From Micromonospora sp. NBC_01699 (GTDB lineage: Bacteria; Actinomycetota; Actinomycetes; Mycobacteriales; Micromonosporaceae), in NCBI RefSeq assembly GCF_036250065.1, contig NZ_CP109199.1, positions 1,426,001 to 1,490,000 on the forward strand: 64,000 nt of DNA, read 5' to 3'. The first letter of the stretch is position 1, and each line of letters starts with the position of its first letter. This document shows, piece by piece, positions 27,553 through 37,327 of this stretch. The translations under genes were made by a program, and so were the position numbers. The notes under the pieces were generated by a model. That model ran no database searches. It saw nothing but the letters and a program-made list of their open reading frames with translations, and was not told the origin of the DNA.

Positions 27553-27747
27553 ATGGCGAAGGCCCTCTACGGCCACGTTGGTGCGGCGCCCGACCGGCGC
27601 CTGCTCGACGAGGTCACCCGACTGCGTTCCAGGGTTCAGGCACTTGAGTTCGAGATCACCCGGTTGCGGGCCGACAACGATCGGCTCGAAGCGGCGGTGG
27701 CCGAGGCAGACGACCTGCTGCGGCTCGCCGAACCGGCACTGACCTGA
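27553..27747 (+). CDS. Small coiled-coil protein
   Basis: 64 residues, MAKALYGHVGAAPDRRLLDEV..., with heptad leucines (VTRLRSRVQALEFEITRLRA, then LEAAVAEADDLLRLAE). AAGGAG site eight bases before the ATG; a classic terminator follows, so it is a monocistronic gene. It resembles small coiled-coil proteins conserved in actinomycetes near smc; function unknown. Confidence 0.85.
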   Translation: MAKALYGHVGAAPDRRLLDEVTRLRSRVQALEFEITRLRADNDRLEAAVAEADDLLRLAEPALT

Positions 27748-27809
27748 GCGCGAGGGCGCCGGGGACCGGCGCCAACCGCCCGTACCTCTGAAACGCACCA
27801 GCACCGACC

Positions 27810-27846
27810 GCGCGCCGACACATTTGTGGCGGCGCGCAGCTTTTTG
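27810..27846 (+). terminator. Intrinsic terminator with T-run
   Basis: 8-bp stem GCGCGCCG / CGGCGCGC with an inner CAC / GTG part, followed by AGCTTTTTG. It ends the small coiled-coil gene. Confidence 0.9.
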
Positions 27847-28163
27847 TCCGGAACAGTACGTCCGGATGTCGCGGGCTCCAGTCACCCTGAGTGGCCGGAT
27901 CGCCCGCTCGAACCCCCGGTGCCCCGTCCCGCCGCCGTCGAACCGGCGCCGACGAGGCCGCTGCCAGGCATCCGACCCACCTCCCGGTGTGTGCCGCGCC
28001 GGCTGGCCGACCAGTTCGGGTTACGCTGCGAGTTGACCAGGTCCCCGCAGCCGGGAGCGGCCGGCCGGCCCCGACGACCGCGGTGGCGACGAGTCCCGGC
28101 GGCCGGATGCCCGGTACGGCCGCCCGACAGCACCGGCGCTGACGTCGGACGAGGATCGGCAAC
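27847..28163. other. Intergenic region before smc
   Basis: About 315 bases with no convincing gene. The site GACGAGGATCGG just before 28164 serves smc. In some actinobacteria a small acylphosphatase or OsmC gene lies in this position; none is present here. Confidence 0.5.
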
Positions 28164-31100
28164 GTGTATCTGAAAAGCCTGACGGTGAAGGGTTTCAAGT
28201 CCTTCGCCTCCGCGACGACGCTCCGGCTGGAGCCGGGCATCACCTGCGTGGTGGGTCCGAACGGCTCCGGCAAGTCGAACGTCGTCGACGCCATCGCCTG
28301 GGTGCTCGGCGAGCACAGCGCCAAGGCGCTCCGCGGCGGCAAGATGGAGGACGTCATCTTCGCCGGCACCGCCGGCCGGGCGCCGCTGGGCCGGGCCGAG
28401 GTGACACTCACCATCGACAATACCGACGGTGCCCTGCCGATCGACTACACCGAGGTTTCGATCACCCGCCGGATGTTCCGCTCCGGCGAGAGCGAGTACG
28501 AGATCAACGGCAACTCCTGCCGGTTGCTCGACATCCAGGAACTCCTCTCCGACTCCGGCATCGGGCGAGAGATGCACGTCATCGTCGGGCAGGGGCAGTT
28601 GGACGCCGTACTGCACGCCAAGCCGGAGGACCGGCGCGCGTTCATCGAGGAGGCGGCCGGCGTACTGAAGCATCGCAAGCGCAAGGAGAAGGCGCTGCGC
28701 AAGCTGGACGCGATGCAGACCAACCTCAACCGGCTCAACGACCTGACCGCCGAACTGCGCCGCCAGCTCAAGCCGCTGGGCCGGCAGGCCGAGGTGGCCC
28801 GCCGAGCCGCCGCGATCCAGTCCAACCTGCGCGACGCCCGGCTGCGGCTGCTCGCCGACGACCTCGCCAACCTGCGTACCACCCTGGACAAGGAGATCGC
28901 CGACGAGGCCGCCCTGCGCGACCGGCGCGAGCAGGTCGAGGCGGAACACACCGAGGTACAGCGGCGGCTGACCGAACTGGAGGAGGCGCTGGCCGAGGAC
29001 GCACCGCTGCTCACCCGGGCCCAGGAGACCTGGTACCGGCTCTCCGCGTTGCAGGAGCGGTTCCGGTCCACCGAACAGCTCGCCCGGGAACGGCTGCGGC
29101 ACCTCAGCGCCACCCCCGACGACGAGCGACCCGGCCGCGACCCGGAACAGCTCGCCGCCGAGGCCGAGTCGGTCCGCGCGCACGAAGCCGAACTGCGGGC
29201 CGCCCTCACCGACGACCAGGTACGCCTCGCCGAGGCGGTGGAGAACCGCCAGCAGCTCGAACGGCAGCTCGCCGAGGCCGAACGGGCACTGGTCACCGCG
29301 GCCAAGGCGATCGCCGACCGGCGCGAGGGACTGGCCCGGCTCACCGGGCAGGTCAACTCCGCTCGGGCGCGTACCGGCAGTGCGGCGGAGGAGATCGCCC
29401 GGTTGGCCGCCGCGCACAACGACGCCCAGGGGCGGGCCGAACGGGCGCAGGCCGAGGTGGACACGGTAGCCGCCCAGTCGACCGAGGCCGAACGGGACAA
29501 CGCCGACCTGGACGCCCGGCACGCCGAGGCGCAGGCCGCGCACGAGGCCGCGAACGCAGGCGTACGGGCGCTGTCGGACGCCGAGCGCCGGGCGGAGAAG
29601 GACGCGGCCACCTGGAAGGCGCGCGAAGAGGCGCTGGCCATGGGGCTGCGCCGCAAGGACGGTGCCGGGGCGCTGCTGGCCCGCGCCGACCAGGTGCCGG
29701 GGCTACTCGGCGGGCTGGCCGGGATGCTGACCGTCGCGCCCGGCAACGAGGCCGCGTTGGCCGCCGCACTCGGTGCGCTCGCCGACGCGGTGGCGGTCAG
29801 CGGCGTCGACGAGGCCGCCGAGGCGATGCGACTGCTCAAGATCCAGGACGCCGGTCGGGCCAGCCTGCTGGTCGGCGGTGCCGCCGGACCCGGCATGATC
29901 GGCTCGCTGGACGCACTGCGCCCCGCCCTACCCGACGGCGCACGCTGGGCGCCGGACCTGGTCGGCTGCCCCGACGACATCCGCCCGGCGGTGCACCGGG
30001 CGCTGCGCGACGTCGTACTCGTGAACGACCTTGAGGCGGCGACCCGGCTGGTCGGGGACAACCCGGAGCTGCGCGCGGTCACCCCGGACGGGGACGTCGT
30101 CGGCGCCTACGCCGCCGCCGGTGGCTCGGCGAAGGCGCCGAGCTTCATCGAGGTGCAGGCCGCCGTCGAGGAGGCCCGGACCAACCGGCTCACCGCCGAG
30201 GCGACCATCGCCGAACTCACCGGACAGCTCGCCGACGCCCGCGCCGAGGTCGCCGAACGCAAGGACGCCGTCACCGCCGCCGCCGCGGTCAAACGGGATG
30301 CCGAGGGGCAGCGCAACGCCGCCGCCCGCCGGCTCGCCGAACTCGGCGCCGCCGCCCGCTCGGCCAAGGCCGAGACCGACCGGCTCGGCCAGTCCCGGGC
30401 CAAGGCCGAGGAGGCCCGCGACCGCGACCTCGCCGGACTGACCGAGCTGGAGGAGCGGCTGCGGCTGGCCGAGGCGACCCCGATCGACGCCGAACCGTCC
30501 ACCGAGGAACGCGACGAACTCGCCCGCTACCTGCCGCCGGCGCGGCAGAACGAGATGGAGGTCCGGCTCGCCGTCCGTACCGCCGAGGAACGCGTCGCCG
30601 CCATCGCCGGCCGGGCCGACTCGCTGATCCGGCAGGCGAACGCCGAACGGGCCGCCCGCGAGCGCGCCGCCGCCCGCCGGGCCGCCCGTACCCGAGGCGC
30701 CGCGATCGCCCGCGCCGTCGAGTACGGCGCCCGCGAGGCGCTCACCCGGGTGGTGGCGTCGCTCAGCGCCGCCGAGCGGACCCGCGACGAGGTGGCCCGC
30801 GCCCGCGCCTCCCGCGAAGCCGAACTCCAGGAGGCACGCGGCGCCGCCAAGCGGCTCGGCGCCGACCTGGAGCGGCTCACCAGCGCGGTGCACCGCGACG
30901 AGGTCGCCCGCGCCGAACAGCGGATGCGGATCGAGCAACTGGAGATCAAGGCCGCCGAGGACTTCGCCCTCGACGTGGAGACGCTGATCAGCGAGTACGG
31001 CCCACAGCAGCTCGTACCGCCGACCCCGGCGGACGTGGCCATGGCCGAGCGGGACGGTACGCCGGTCCCCGAACCGATCCCGTTCGAGCGCCCGGTGCAG

Positions 31101-31742
31101 GAGAAACGGGCCGCCAAGGCGGAACGGGAACTCGCCCTGCTGGGCAAGGTCAACCCGCTCGCGCTGGAGGAGTTCGCCGCCCTCGAAGAGCGGTTCAAGT
31201 TCCTCTCCGAACAGCTCGAAGACCTCAAGGCCACCCGCCGTGACCTGCTCACCGTGGTCAAGGACGTGGACGAACGGATCCTGGAGGTCTTCGCCAGCGC
31301 GTTCGCCGACACCGCCCGCGAGTTCGAGCAGGTGTTCACCGTGCTCTTCCCCGGCGGCGAGGGGCGGCTGATCCTCACCGAGCCGGACGACCTGCTCACC
31401 ACCGGCGTCGAGGTCGAGGCCCGCCCACCCGGCAAGAAGATCAAGCGGCTGTCGCTGCTCTCCGGCGGCGAGCGGTCGCTGACCGCGGTCGCCATGCTGG
31501 TGGCGATCTTCCGCGCCCGGCCCAGCCCGTTCTACATCATGGACGAGGTGGAAGCGGCGCTCGACGACGTCAACCTCGGTCGTCTGATCACCCTGATGGC
31601 GCAGCTCAGGGAGAAGAGCCAGCTCATTATCATCACCCACCAGAAGCGCACCATGGAAGTGGCCGACGCGCTGTACGGCGTCACCATGCGCAACGGGGTC
31701 ACCGAGGTGATCAGCCAGCGGCTCAGCAGGGAAGAGGACTGA
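28164..31742 (+). CDS. smc: Chromosome segregation protein SMC
   Basis: Structural maintenance of chromosomes ATPase that organises and compacts the nucleoid with ScpA and ScpB. 1192 residues: N-terminal ATPase with Walker A GPNGSGKSNVVDA (31-43) and VIVGQGQLDAVLHAKPE, long coiled coils, a hinge near 500-665 (LLVGGAAGPGMIGSLDALRP, VTPDGDVVGAYAAAGGSAKA), then signature LLSGGERSLTAVAMLVAIF and Walker B SPFYIMDEVEAALDDVN at the end. The stop overlaps the HAD gene by one base. Confidence 0.98.
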   Translation: MYLKSLTVKGFKSFASATTLRLEPGITCVVGPNGSGKSNVVDAIAWVLGEHSAKALRGGKMEDVIFAGTAGRAPLGRAEVTLTIDNTDGALPIDYTEVSITRRMFRSGESEYEINGNSCRLLDIQELLSDSGIGREMHVIVGQGQLDAVLHAKPEDRRAFIEEAAGVLKHRKRKEKALRKLDAMQTNLNRLNDLTAELRRQLKPLGRQAEVARRAAAIQSNLRDARLRLLADDLANLRTTLDKEIADEAALRDRREQVEAEHTEVQRRLTELEEALAEDAPLLTRAQETWYRLSALQERFRSTEQLARERLRHLSATPDDERPGRDPEQLAAEAESVRAHEAELRAALTDDQVRLAEAVENRQQLERQLAEAERALVTAAKAIADRREGLARLTGQVNSARARTGSAAEEIARLAAAHNDAQGRAERAQAEVDTVAAQSTEAERDNADLDARHAEAQAAHEAANAGVRALSDAERRAEKDAATWKAREEALAMGLRRKDGAGALLARADQVPGLLGGLAGMLTVAPGNEAALAAALGALADAVAVSGVDEAAEAMRLLKIQDAGRASLLVGGAAGPGMIGSLDALRPALPDGARWAPDLVGCPDDIRPAVHRALRDVVLVNDLEAATRLVGDNPELRAVTPDGDVVGAYAAAGGSAKAPSFIEVQAAVEEARTNRLTAEATIAELTGQLADARAEVAERKDAVTAAAAVKRDAEGQRNAAARRLAELGAAARSAKAETDRLGQSRAKAEEARDRDLAGLTELEERLRLAEATPIDAEPSTEERDELARYLPPARQNEMEVRLAVRTAEERVAAIAGRADSLIRQANAERAARERAAARRAARTRGAAIARAVEYGAREALTRVVASLSAAERTRDEVARARASREAELQEARGAAKRLGADLERLTSAVHRDEVARAEQRMRIEQLEIKAAEDFALDVETLISEYGPQQLVPPTPADVAMAERDGTPVPEPIPFERPVQEKRAAKAERELALLGKVNPLALEEFAALEERFKFLSEQLEDLKATRRDLLTVVKDVDERILEVFASAFADTAREFEQVFTVLFPGGEGRLILTEPDDLLTTGVEVEARPPGKKIKRLSLLSGGERSLTAVAMLVAIFRARPSPFYIMDEVEAALDDVNLGRLITLMAQLREKSQLIIITHQKRTMEVADALYGVTMRNGVTEVISQRLSREED

Positions 31743-32362
31743 TGGCTCGGGAAAAGGCCACCGCACTGCTCGTCGACCTCGACGGGGTACTGCGCCAGTG
31801 GGATCCGGCGGTCAACGAGGCGGTGGAGCGGGAGTTCGGCCTGCCGGCCGGGGCGCTGCTCGACACCGCGATGCGCTGGTCACTGCTGCAACCGGCGGTC
31901 ACCGGCCAGATCAGTCACCTCGACTGGATGGCCGGCGTCGCGGACGCGCTGGCGGAGGCGGCCGGCAGCCGCGAACGGGCACTGGCCGCCGTCGACCAGT
32001 GGCAGGCGTACCGGGGCGAGGTCGACCAGGAGGTGCTCGGCTTCGTCCGGGAGGTACGCGCGGGCGGCGTACGGGTCGGGCTGGCCACCAACGCCACCGA
32101 CCGGCTCGACACCGACCTGGCCGAGTTGGGGCTGCTGGACGAGGTCGACCTGGTGCTCAACTCGTCCGTACTCGGGGTGCACAAGCCGGCGAAGGAATAC
32201 TTCCAGACCGCCTGCCAGGCACTGGCAACCCCACCCGCGCGCGTCCTCTTCGTCGACGACGACGACCGCGCGATCCGCGGCGCCCGCACCGCCGGCCTCT
32301 CAGCCCACCGCTGGACCGCCCCCACCGACCTCCCCTACCTCCGCGCCGCCCTAACCCCGTAA
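31742..32362 (+). CDS. HAD-superfamily phosphatase
   Basis: 206 residues. HAD motif I LLVDLDGVLRQWDPA, motif II GLATNATDRLDTD, lysine LGVHKPAKEYFQTA, and motif IV VLFVDDDDRAIRGART are all present. Substrate unknown. ATG 31742 overlaps the smc stop (TGATG), so it is translationally coupled to smc. A long palindrome region follows. Confidence 0.92.
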   Translation: MAREKATALLVDLDGVLRQWDPAVNEAVEREFGLPAGALLDTAMRWSLLQPAVTGQISHLDWMAGVADALAEAAGSRERALAAVDQWQAYRGEVDQEVLGFVREVRAGGVRVGLATNATDRLDTDLAELGLLDEVDLVLNSSVLGVHKPAKEYFQTACQALATPPARVLFVDDDDRAIRGARTAGLSAHRWTAPTDLPYLRAALTP

Positions 32363-32401
32363 CCCCCCCCGGCTCCCCGCCCCCGCCCCTTCCGCCGCGT
32401 T

Positions 32402-32469
32402 GATCTTGCAGTTGTGGTCGTGGACATAACGCCCAAAAGGGTTTAATCCATAGCCACAACTGCAAGATC
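32402..32469. repeat. Intergenic palindrome (16-bp arms)
   Basis: Arms 32402-32417 (GATCTTGCAGTTGTGG) and 32454-32469 pair perfectly around a 36-nt segment that contains its own small hairpin (CCC-AAAA-GGG near 32432). A C-rich stretch lies to the left (32362-32395) and a G-rich stretch to the right (32473-32537), which also overlaps the end of the next gene. It lies between convergent genes. Confidence 0.85.
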
Positions 32470-32537
32470 GACGGGGCTGGGGGTGGGGTGGGGCGGCGGG
32501 GTGGGGTGGGGGGCGGGCGGGGTGGGAGCGGGGGTGG

Positions 32538-33071
32538 TTAGGGGACGACTGTTACGGGCCAGTGGCCGGACTTGACCAGGCGGGTGGCTATGGAGCCGAT
32601 CAGGCGGTGGCCGGCTTGGGTGGAGGCGCCGACGACGACCATGTCGGCGCGCATCTCGTCGGCGACCGTACGGAGTTCGGTGAAGGGGTCGCCGCGGCGG
32701 CCGAGGAAGGTCAGCGGTACGCCCAGTTCCTCGGCGGCGCTGCCGATCTCGTGCCGCAGCTCGGCGCCCAGCTCGTCCAGGGCGTCCTGGACCTGGCTGC
32801 CCACCCCCGGCGTCAGTCCGGCCAGTACGGGCGGCGCGGCCACGAACACCACCACGAGTTCGCTGCGCTGGCGGCGGGCCAGGCCGGCGGCGTACGCGAC
32901 CGCCCGCATCGAGGTGACGGAGCCGTCGACCCCGGCGAGTACCACCTTGGGGCCGTCCGTACCGCGTTCGAACGGCGACGGGGAGGTCGCCGGGCCGTAC
33001 CGGACGCGGTCGGGTTGCGGTTCGGCACGGGTCGGGTCGTACGCCGGTTGGTCTGTGGGTTCGACGGTCAT
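32538..33071 (-). CDS. Universal stress protein (UspA family)
   Basis: 177 residues from ATG 33071 (MTVEPTDQPAYDPT). An N-terminal variable tail of about 45 residues is followed by VVLAGVDGSVTSMRAVAYAA (ATP-binding start), and the C-terminal VVVGASTQAGHRLIGSIATR, which fits the G-x2-G-x9-G(S) nucleotide-binding pattern of ATP-binding USPs only loosely. It probably binds ATP and acts in stress survival. GTG 33134 would give a longer form. Confidence 0.88.
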   Translation of the reverse strand: MTVEPTDQPAYDPTRAEPQPDRVRYGPATSPSPFERGTDGPKVVLAGVDGSVTSMRAVAYAAGLARRQRSELVVVFVAAPPVLAGLTPGVGSQVQDALDELGAELRHEIGSAAEELGVPLTFLGRRGDPFTELRTVADEMRADMVVVGASTQAGHRLIGSIATRLVKSGHWPVTVVP

Positions 33072-33233
33072 CGGACCGCTCCCGGCCCCGCGGCGGTGAC
33101 CGGCCTCGGACGTGGCCGGGCGCCGGAACCACACGTTCCCGCGTCCGACAACCGGCTGTCGCTGTGTTGGCGCAACGAGACCTCCCTGATCGAGACACGA
33201 CCGCCATCGGGCGACGGACCACCCATCGTCAGC

Positions 33234-35057
33234 CTACGACCGTGGCAGGGGACGGGCAGGTAGCGGTCGCGTCTGGGGAGTGAGGTGCTGGTGGCCGACC
33301 ACCCGCAGCACACCGTCCTTGCCGGTGCCCTCGATCACCACCTCGGCCGCCCGGCCGGTGTGTCGCAGGCTGCTGATCGCGTTACCGAAGTACGGGCCGG
33401 TCAGCCGCCGCCAGCGCAGTCCGGGGCGGCGTACGCCGGCGGAGCGGGCCAGGGCGCGGGCGGCCCCGCTCGGCCCGGCCCACCAGCCGAGTTTCAGCAG
33501 CGGGCGCATGAAGGCGGGCACCTGGTTGTGGATCGGCGAACAGGTCAACTGGTGTACGGGGGTCGCCACCTCGTCGGCGAACCGCGCCCGCGCGACGTAG
33601 GAGTGGTGCACGTCGCCGGAGAGGACGCTGATCGACGCCGGTGCCGGGTACGCCGGACCCGCCCCGACCAGCGCCGGAGTGTCGCCACCCTCGCCACCCT
33701 CGCCACCCTCGCCACCACCGGCGCCGTTGGTGCGGGCGGTGCCGATCCGGGCGAAGAGGGCGGCCAGGGACTCGAACGAACGGTCGAAGGCGGCCCAGTG
33801 TTCCAGGTCGAAGGCCCGGCGCAGCCGCTCGGCGAGGGCGGCCACCCGGGGGCGGCGCGAGTCGGCCAGCCGTTCGTTCCACGACTCGACATGGTGTACG
33901 GCCGGCGGCAGCAGCCAGGGCAGCGACGACCCGACCACCAGGTGGTCGTACCGGCCGTGCGCCCGGTCGACGAACCAGGCCCACTCCTGCGGCGAGAGCA
34001 TCGAGCGGCGGGACCGGTCCAGCACCCGCCCGCACCGGTTGTCCAGCATCACCAGCCGGGTCCGGCCGATGTCCAGGCCGTAGCTCCACTGGTAGCGCTC
34101 GACCCGGACCGGCCCGCCCAGCGGGTCGCCGCCGGCCACGCCCGGCGTGCCCGGGTCACCGGCGGCCTCGGAGACGTGCGCGTCCACCTGCGCGCCGAAT
34201 TCCCGCAGCACCGAGGTGGCGTCCCGGGCGGCGACGACCCGGGCGTAGATCGGGTCGGCGGCCACCTCGTCCGGGTCCAGGTTGCCCAGGTGCTGGTAGA
34301 CCCAGTAGGAGGCGATCCCGCTGGCGATCCGCTCGTCCCACCACGGCTGTTCCTTGACCTCCGCACGCCAGCGCGCCGAGGTGTTCCAGTCGTCGATGAT
34401 CTCGTGGTCGTCGAACATCATCACGCTCGGCACGGTCGCCAGCAGCCAGCGGATCTCCGGATCGCGCCACGACTCCAGATACAGCTTGGTGTACTCGTCG
34501 AAGCTGACCACCTGGTCGGCCGGGGCGCCGTGCGGGCGGTGCCGGCGCCGGCTGAGCAGCTTGCGGACCGTCGGCGAGGTCTGGTCGGCGTACACCTGGT
34601 CGCCGAGCAGCACCATCAGGTCGGGCAGCTCGGCCGCCGCGTCACCGCTGGCCATCAACCGCCGGGCGTACGCGTCGAGCGCGTCCGGCGGCAGTCGGCG
34701 GGCGGTCGCGTGCTGGGTGGTCTCCCGGCACGAGCCGAAGATCAGGTGGACCGGTTCGGAGTCGTCGTCGGCCCTGGTCCGGACCAGGGTCGGCGGGTAC
34801 TTCGAATCGGGCTGCGGCCAGACCCGCTCGTCGTCGAGCCACACCTCGTACGGCTCGGCGGTGCCGGGGGTCAGCCCCTCCACCACCACCAGGGCGTAGT
34901 GGTGGTCGAAGGCGGTGAAGGTGGCGGCCGTACCGCCGGCGCCGGACGCGGTCGTGACCCGGGCCACGGCCGGTGAGCTCGTCTCCACCCAGACCGTCGC
35001 CCGGGTGCCGACGACGCGGCGTAACAGTGGACCGATCAGCAACCGGCTTTCCGGCAT
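33234..35057 (-). CDS. PhoD-like phosphodiesterase / alkaline phosphatase D
   Basis: 607 residues from ATG 35057, which has a GGAGG site. The N-terminal fibronectin-like region (about 1-105) and the metallophosphatase domain are visible: LIFGSCRETTQHATAR, LMVLLGDQVYADQTS, VMMFDDHEIIDDWNTSARW, LVMLDNRCGRVLDRS and ISVLSGDVHHSYVARAR, which supply metal-binding Asp and His residues. A Gly/Glu repeat (GGEGGEGGEGG, about residue 455) lies in a loop. No signal peptide is seen, so it may be cytoplasmic, unlike classical secreted PhoD. Confidence 0.85.
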   Translation of the reverse strand: MPESRLLIGPLLRRVVGTRATVWVETSSPAVARVTTASGAGGTAATFTAFDHHYALVVVEGLTPGTAEPYEVWLDDERVWPQPDSKYPPTLVRTRADDDSEPVHLIFGSCRETTQHATARRLPPDALDAYARRLMASGDAAAELPDLMVLLGDQVYADQTSPTVRKLLSRRRHRPHGAPADQVVSFDEYTKLYLESWRDPEIRWLLATVPSVMMFDDHEIIDDWNTSARWRAEVKEQPWWDERIASGIASYWVYQHLGNLDPDEVAADPIYARVVAARDATSVLREFGAQVDAHVSEAAGDPGTPGVAGGDPLGGPVRVERYQWSYGLDIGRTRLVMLDNRCGRVLDRSRRSMLSPQEWAWFVDRAHGRYDHLVVGSSLPWLLPPAVHHVESWNERLADSRRPRVAALAERLRRAFDLEHWAAFDRSFESLAALFARIGTARTNGAGGGEGGEGGEGGDTPALVGAGPAYPAPASISVLSGDVHHSYVARARFADEVATPVHQLTCSPIHNQVPAFMRPLLKLGWWAGPSGAARALARSAGVRRPGLRWRRLTGPYFGNAISSLRHTGRAAEVVIEGTGKDGVLRVVGHQHLTPQTRPLPARPLPRS

Positions 35058-35209
35058 CGTGGAACCTCCGAGGGGTGGGTGGGCCAATCCTTCCTACCCG
35101 GCGGGTCCGACCGCCAGCCGGGTTTCGCCGGAGGGTAGCGGTGATCTCCGTCGCCCCCGTCGGGAGCGGCGGCTGGGCCGGCGTCGCCGGCATCTGTCAG
35201 GATTCCCGC

Positions 35210-36412
35210 ATGGAATACCTCGTTCTCGCGCTGATCCTGCTGGGTGTGCTGCTGCTCGGCACGGTCGGCCTGGTGGTCCCGCGACTGCGTCGGCGACCCG
35301 AGCCGCCGCTGCCGCCCGAGACGAGCGTGTCTACCCGCCCGACCGGGGTGATCACCCCGCCGGAAGCCCCGGAAGCCCCGGAACAGCAGGTCACCGACAC
35401 GGTGACCGCGCCACCGCCGGCGCCGGTGTCGCCGCACGCCGAGCCGGCACCGACGCTGGAGCGCCCCGAGCCGACCGCCGGCCGGCTGGTCCGGCTGCGG
35501 GCCCGGCTGGCCCGGTCGCAGAACGTGTTCGGCAAGAGCCTGCTCGGCCTGCTCAGCCGGGACCACCTCGACGAGGAGGTCTGGGAGGAGATCGAGGATG
35601 CCCTGATCACCGCCGATGTCGGGGTGGACGCCACCCGCGAGATCGTCGACCGGTTGCGGGAGCGCACCGCGGTGCTCGGCACCCGTACGGCGCGGGAGCT
35701 GCGCACCCTGCTCGCGGTCGAACTGGTCAACGCGCTCGATCCGGGGATGGACCGGTCACTGCGGGCCACCGCGCACGACGGCACCCCCGGTGTGGTGCTG
35801 GTGGTCGGGGTCAACGGCGCCGGCAAGACCACCACCTGCGGCAAGATCGCCCGGGTGCTGGTCGCGGACGGCCGTACGGTGCTGCTCGGTGCCGCCGACA
35901 CGTTCCGGGCCGCCGCCGCCGAACAGCTCACCACCTGGGGCGGCCGGGTGGGTGCCGAGGTGGTCCGGGGACCGGAGGGCGCCGACCCGGCGAGTGTGGC
36001 GTTCGACGCGGTCCGCCGGGGTATCGAACTCGGTGTGGACACCGTGCTGATCGACACCGCCGGGCGGTTGCAGAACAAGGTCGGCCTGATGGACGAGCTG
36101 GGCAAGGTCAAGCGGGTGGTGGAGAAGCACGGCCCGGTGGACGAGACGCTGCTCGTACTGGACGCCACCACCGGGCAGAACGGGTTGGAGCAGGCCCGGG
36201 TGTTCATGGAGGTGGTCGACGTGACCGGGGTGGTGCTGACCAAGCTCGACGGCACCGCCAAGGGCGGGATCGTGATCGCCGTACAGCGCAAGCTCGGCCT
36301 GCCGGTGAAGCTGGTCGGCCTCGGCGAGGGCCCGGACGACCTGGCCCCGTTCGACCCGGCGCAGTTCGTCGACGCGTTGATCGGCGCCGATCCGCTGGGC
36401 GCCGAGGCGTAA
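35210..36412 (+). CDS. ftsY: Signal recognition particle receptor FtsY
   Basis: GTPase that docks SRP at the membrane. 400 residues with an N-terminal transmembrane helix (YLVLALILLGVLLLGTVGLV), a Pro/Ala/Glu-rich spacer (25-85), the N-domain (LLGLLSRDHLDEEVWEEIED), then VVGVNGAGKTTTCGKIARVL (G1), LGAADTFRAAAAEQL (G2), LIDTAGRLQNK (G3), VVLTKLDGTAKGG (G4) and GLGEGPDDLAPFDP (G5). GTG 35141, in frame with a GGAGGG site, would add 23 residues and is a possible start. Together with ffh it completes SRP targeting in this window. Confidence 0.95.
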   Translation: MEYLVLALILLGVLLLGTVGLVVPRLRRRPEPPLPPETSVSTRPTGVITPPEAPEAPEQQVTDTVTAPPPAPVSPHAEPAPTLERPEPTAGRLVRLRARLARSQNVFGKSLLGLLSRDHLDEEVWEEIEDALITADVGVDATREIVDRLRERTAVLGTRTARELRTLLAVELVNALDPGMDRSLRATAHDGTPGVVLVVGVNGAGKTTTCGKIARVLVADGRTVLLGAADTFRAAAAEQLTTWGGRVGAEVVRGPEGADPASVAFDAVRRGIELGVDTVLIDTAGRLQNKVGLMDELGKVKRVVEKHGPVDETLLVLDATTGQNGLEQARVFMEVVDVTGVVLTKLDGTAKGGIVIAVQRKLGLPVKLVGLGEGPDDLAPFDPAQFVDALIGADPLGAEA

Positions 36413-36417
36413 CCTCG

Positions 36418-37248
36418 GTGGCCTACCGTGAACCGCCGCCGCGCATCGGGAGCCCGTACGTGACTTCGCAGGAGATCCCACTGCACGGTGGCAACGTGAG
36501 CACCGTCGTACGGGTCGGTGACACCGTCCGGCGCAACGCCGGTCCGTGGACCCCGTCGGTGCACGCCCTGCTCCGGCACCTGGAATACGTCGGCTTCACC
36601 GGCTCGCCGCGCGCGCTCGGGATGGACGAGCGCAACCGGGAGGTGCTGTCGTACCTGGAGGGGGAGTGCGGCGAGTACCCGCTGGCCCCGCACTGGGTGA
36701 CCGACGAGGCGCTGGTCACCGTCGCCACGATGCTGCGGATGTTCCACGACGCGCAGTACGGCTTCGCCCCGGTCACCGGTGCGGTCTGGCGCTCGTTCGG
36801 GCCGCCGCCGCCGGACACCGAGGTGATCTGCCACCACGACGCCGCCCCGCACAACGTGATCTGGCGGCCGGACGGCACCCTCGCGCTGATCGACTTCGAC
36901 CTGGCCTCACCGGGTGCCCGGATCTACGACGTGGCGTACGCGGCCTGGACCTGGGTGCCGCTCTTCTCCGACCGGGACTCGTACACGCTGGGCTGGAAGC
37001 GGCCGAACCGGCCCCGCCGGCTGCGGCTGTTCGCCGACGCGTACGGTCTGATCCCACGGGACCGGCACCGGTTGGTGCGGACCATCCGCAAGCGGATCGT
37101 CGACCACGTCGAGGGGATTCGCCGGATGGCGGCGGCGGGTGAGCCGGCGTTCGTGCGAATTGTTCACAAGGGGCACCTGCGGCGTCCCATGCGTGATCTT
37201 CGGCTGCTCGACTACGAGCGACACACGCTGGAGTACGCCCTCCGCTGA
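36418..37248 (+). CDS. Aminoglycoside-phosphotransferase-like kinase
   Basis: 276 residues with the APH fold signature HHDAAPHNVIW (Brenner motif, HxDxxxxN) and ALIDFDLASPGARIYDVAYA (metal-binding Asp). Upstream is HGGNVSTVVRVGDTVRRNAG, the nucleotide-binding start. Substrate unknown; resistance is not implied. GTG 36418 gives the longest plausible form; GTG 36460 (VTSQEIPLHGG) is also reasonable. It follows ftsY by 5 bp. Confidence 0.85.
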   Translation: MAYREPPPRIGSPYVTSQEIPLHGGNVSTVVRVGDTVRRNAGPWTPSVHALLRHLEYVGFTGSPRALGMDERNREVLSYLEGECGEYPLAPHWVTDEALVTVATMLRMFHDAQYGFAPVTGAVWRSFGPPPPDTEVICHHDAAPHNVIWRPDGTLALIDFDLASPGARIYDVAYAAWTWVPLFSDRDSYTLGWKRPNRPRRLRLFADAYGLIPRDRHRLVRTIRKRIVDHVEGIRRMAAAGEPAFVRIVHKGHLRRPMRDLRLLDYERHTLEYALR

Positions 37249-37327
37249 CCCGCGTCGCTTTCCGTATACCTCCGGCGCGCCTTTCGGCTGATATGCCCCC
37301 ACCCGTTCTATCGACTGTGAGACTTTC

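Noticed and set aside
32362-32540. CRISPR or tRNA gene in the palindromic region
   Set aside because: Only one inverted repeat, no direct repeats with spacers, and no cloverleaf pattern.
36418-37248. Antibiotic-resistance aminoglycoside phosphotransferase
   Set aside because: The APH-like fold is shared by many kinases. The gene sits beside ftsY with no mobile DNA, so resistance cannot be claimed.
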